A stretch of DNA of 64,000 nt from Populus alba (lineage: Eukaryota; Streptophyta; Magnoliopsida; Malpighiales; Salicaceae): the NCBI RefSeq assembly GCF_005239225.2, contig NC_133289.1, positions 10,981,501 through 11,045,500 of the forward strand, in the 5' to 3' direction. The translations under genes were made by a program, and so were the position numbers. This document shows positions 62,208 to 64,000 of this stretch, piece by piece. Every line of letters starts with the position of its first letter. Position 1 is the first letter of the stretch. Below the pieces are notes generated by a model. It was not told the origin of the DNA and ran no database searches. It saw only the letters and a list, made by a program, of their open reading frames with translations.

Positions 62208-63030
62208 ATGCGTAGAACAAAATCAATAACTCATCACTTACATATGGTTGCAGCTAGTTCTTCTAACAGTGAGGTACTGATCAAGAAGAGGCACTTGTGG
62301 CGACTCACGATGCTGCTTCTTCTAACGCGGTTCCACAATGCAAAGGCCGTTTGCCTTCACAGCAGAATCAATTCACCCACAAGTACGAGACACATTGGAA
62401 AGACGACCTTTCAATGTAAGTTTGTTTCGATTTTTTTTTTTTAATTATAACATAATTTATGAAAAACTAATCAATATTTCATTAATTTAATTTATTTCAG
62501 GTTCACAAACATTGAGGTTGCCCAAGTAATATCATCGGCATTTAAATCATCGATGGAGATTCTATTATTTTAATGGAGTCGGGTATCCAGACATCTTGAA
62601 TGGATATCGAATATTGATGCATGGTTTGACAAATTTGAGGTTAGTGTTAATTTCTAATTTCTAGCTTATTTTTAATAAATTATTAATATAATTGTAAATA
62701 AATTATTATTTTTATTTTAAATAAATTACTTATACATAACACAAATTTGACTAGGACAACACGCATGACAATATTATGAGGAGTGTGGGAAAATCATGCG
62801 GCAACTAGGTTGTGTGATTTTTGGTATGAAGCACAAAAAAAAAACAAAAAAAAAACGTGAGAGATAGAGGTCTCTAAGGCTGGAATGGACATGGCAGTTT
62901 GGAGGGATTTCAAATCGCTACACATCCCTGGAAGATCTTTGGCTACAATATATTGAGCGTGTGACGTCTGAGCGGATTTACCAAAGTTCGCAATCCATGC
63001 TGGCAACTGGAACCAACAAATTCATGATTG
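62208..63030 (+). pseudogene. TNP1-like remnant of CACTA copy B
   Basis: After a TGTGTAG acceptor the frame starts MRRTKSITHHLHMVAASSSN (62208), parallel to copy A at 26.4 kb. Later pieces include RRFYYFNGVGYPDILNGYRI-like wording in shifted frames (about 62.54-62.62 kb) and WNGHGSLEGFQIATHP (about 62.88-62.93 kb). Frameshifts and stops are frequent and an A-rich run near 62.83 kb breaks the frame. The assignment is mainly positional. Confidence 0.45.
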
Positions 63031-63169
63031 ATAAATTATGTTTTGCAAGATTCATAATTTGAGGGCCATTTTCTTATACGTCATTCAACTTGGTGTCAAT
63101 ATTTACTGTTGAATTTTTTTATTCTTCCTACTTTTACATCATGCTCGTTCCTTTTTATTGCAATCAAAA

Positions 63170-63995
63170 CATTCATTCAATGGGTTGAGGAATTACCGAT
63201 TAATTATTCAAAGTATAGAGACTTGAAGGTGTTAATGAAAATAAACATAAGCTCTTTCTCTAACAAAGGAGATTGAATTCGCACCCCTACTTCTCACCAC
63301 CCGATGATTCTTTTTTTAATCACTTATTGTTTCATACTTTAAAGGGCAAACATGTTTAGGGCCACTTCCATGTTAAATTTATACTAGTGTATATATTCAT
63401 CAACTAGATCTATATACTTCTTGATCTGGATTCCATCTAGACTCAAATATAAGGTCAATGTAGCACCACTATAACTTACTTATACCATCTTGATATAATA
63501 TTTCCTCAAGTGGGTCTTAGGATATTCAACACTTGTATACTTTGTGAATTTAATCACCTTAAACTTTTATAGGATGGTTGTATCTAATAACAAACACATC
63601 TCAAATGCCTTTATAGAATCATACATATTCATACCCTCAACTGCCTTTAAATGCTCTTTAATTGCTATAAGTTTCTGAACATCTGATTCTTCGATAAACT
63701 TCTTGTTCAAGAATTCTTTTACTGTAGCTTCTAAAATAGAGTCAAACCTCACTTATTGGTAGGTCAGAAGCACCAAAAAAGATAAGGAGCCTTAGGAACT
63801 AAGCATCAAGAGCTAAGAGAATGTGTTGTGATGGGGTGTGTACTTTCAAAGTATTCTCTTTATTGAAGGACCCTTCATTAGATGGCCTAATCTAAAGATT
63901 TTGTTCAAGCAAACTAGTAAGCCTAGTTATTTAACTTATCATAAATTTCATATCCTTCTAGTAGTTTTTCTCCAAAATGTTTCTTCCTTCATTTT
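63170..63995 (-). pseudogene. gypsy gag fragment running towards the right edge
   Basis: Read downward on the minus strand: LTSLLEQN near 63.93 kb, VKEFLNKKFIEESDVQKLIA and HLKAVEGMNMYDSIKAFEMC (63.72-63.58 kb), then KFKVIKFTKYT, YPKTHLRKYYIKMV, SYSGATLTLYLSLDGIQI and YIDLVDEYIH-YKFNMEVAL (63.57-63.36 kb). The pattern KFK-P-F-KYDGT--P--HL--Y--KM, DSLTG-AL-WY--L and DL---F--QY--N is that of Ty3/gypsy gag. Several stops are present. No LTR or pol is visible before the window ends. Confidence 0.65.
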
Positions 63996-64000
63996 CCATG

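Larger units (their letters stand above)
58960..63050 (+). mobile_element. internally deleted CACTA (En/Spm) element, copy B
   Basis: The left end is CACTACTAGAAATTC at 58960, preceded by ATT. TNP2 C-terminal coding debris starts only about 230 bp later, so the 5' and core transposase regions have been deleted. Then come a central repeat zone at 60.74-61.02 kb (ACCGACA and CCGTCAGGGATTTCG words, the same type as in the 31-kb element), a leader with AAAAG|GTATGT (61.18 kb) and AATAAG|GTAAGC (61.31 kb) donors, and a TNP1-like remnant at 62.2-63.0 kb. The right terminus was not found; the element meets minus-strand gypsy sequence after about 63.05 kb. Less decayed than copy A. Confidence 0.7.

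Overview
This 64 kb window is nuclear DNA from a dicot plant, most probably a woody species close to Populus. That attribution is inference: it rests on an FLA11/12-type fasciclin arabinogalactan gene, the intron-exon style of the genes, and the AT-rich intergenic DNA with CACTA, hAT and gypsy debris. Nothing bacterial, viral or organellar is apparent.

Layout: (1) 1-2.3 kb, minus strand: 5' part of a WD40 gene of the WDR20/creC type, running off the left edge. (2) 5.6-6.3 kb, plus: intact FLA11/12-like cell-wall arabinogalactan protein. (3) 8.2-9.85 kb: gypsy gag pseudogene split by a nested insertion. (4) 9.9-17.3 kb: AT-rich intergenic DNA without a supportable gene. (5) 17.4-19.2 kb, minus: complete INDETERMINATE DOMAIN (IDD) C2H2 zinc-finger transcription factor. 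(6) 21.2 to about 28.6 kb: decayed CACTA (En/Spm) transposon with TNP2-like and TNP1-like pseudogenes and a long fold-back. (7) 31.2-32.7 kb: compact non-autonomous CACTA element with intact ends and an ATT target-site duplication. (8) 32.8-34.1 kb: minus-strand gypsy remnant that keeps gag, protease and integrase tail but no reverse transcriptase. (9) 35.2-36.2 kb: unexplained GC-richer island. (10) 37.0-38.1 kb: gypsy 5' end with a candidate LTR, directly upstream of a NAC gene truncated in mid-domain (38.3-38.7 kb). (11) 40.9-45.1 kb, minus: complete nine-exon SYP71-type Qc-SNARE. (12) 46.2-47.1 kb, plus: four-unit polyubiquitin gene. (13) 47.3-48.0 kb, minus: unrecognised ORF cluster. (14) 50.1-51.7 kb, minus: hAT/ZMYM1-like transposase pseudogene. 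(15) 53.1-58.7 kb, plus: fifteen-exon MLO gene with an apparent single-base frameshift in exon 3 and a substituted tryptophan in the calmodulin-binding tail. (16) 58.96 to about 63.05 kb: third CACTA copy, internally deleted. (17) 63.2-64 kb, minus: gypsy gag fragment running towards the right edge.

The host genes serve unrelated functions: cell wall (FLA), transcription (IDD, NAC), membrane fusion (SYP71), protein turnover (UBQ), and membrane signalling or pathogen susceptibility (MLO). They do not form a pathway. The most useful observations are three GC-AG introns in three genes, the MLO lesions, two strong fold-backs (one in the CACTA element, one in an MLO intron), the promoter-proximal NAC truncation beside an LTR, and three related CACTA copies at different stages of decay. 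I found no convincing new multi-gene system.
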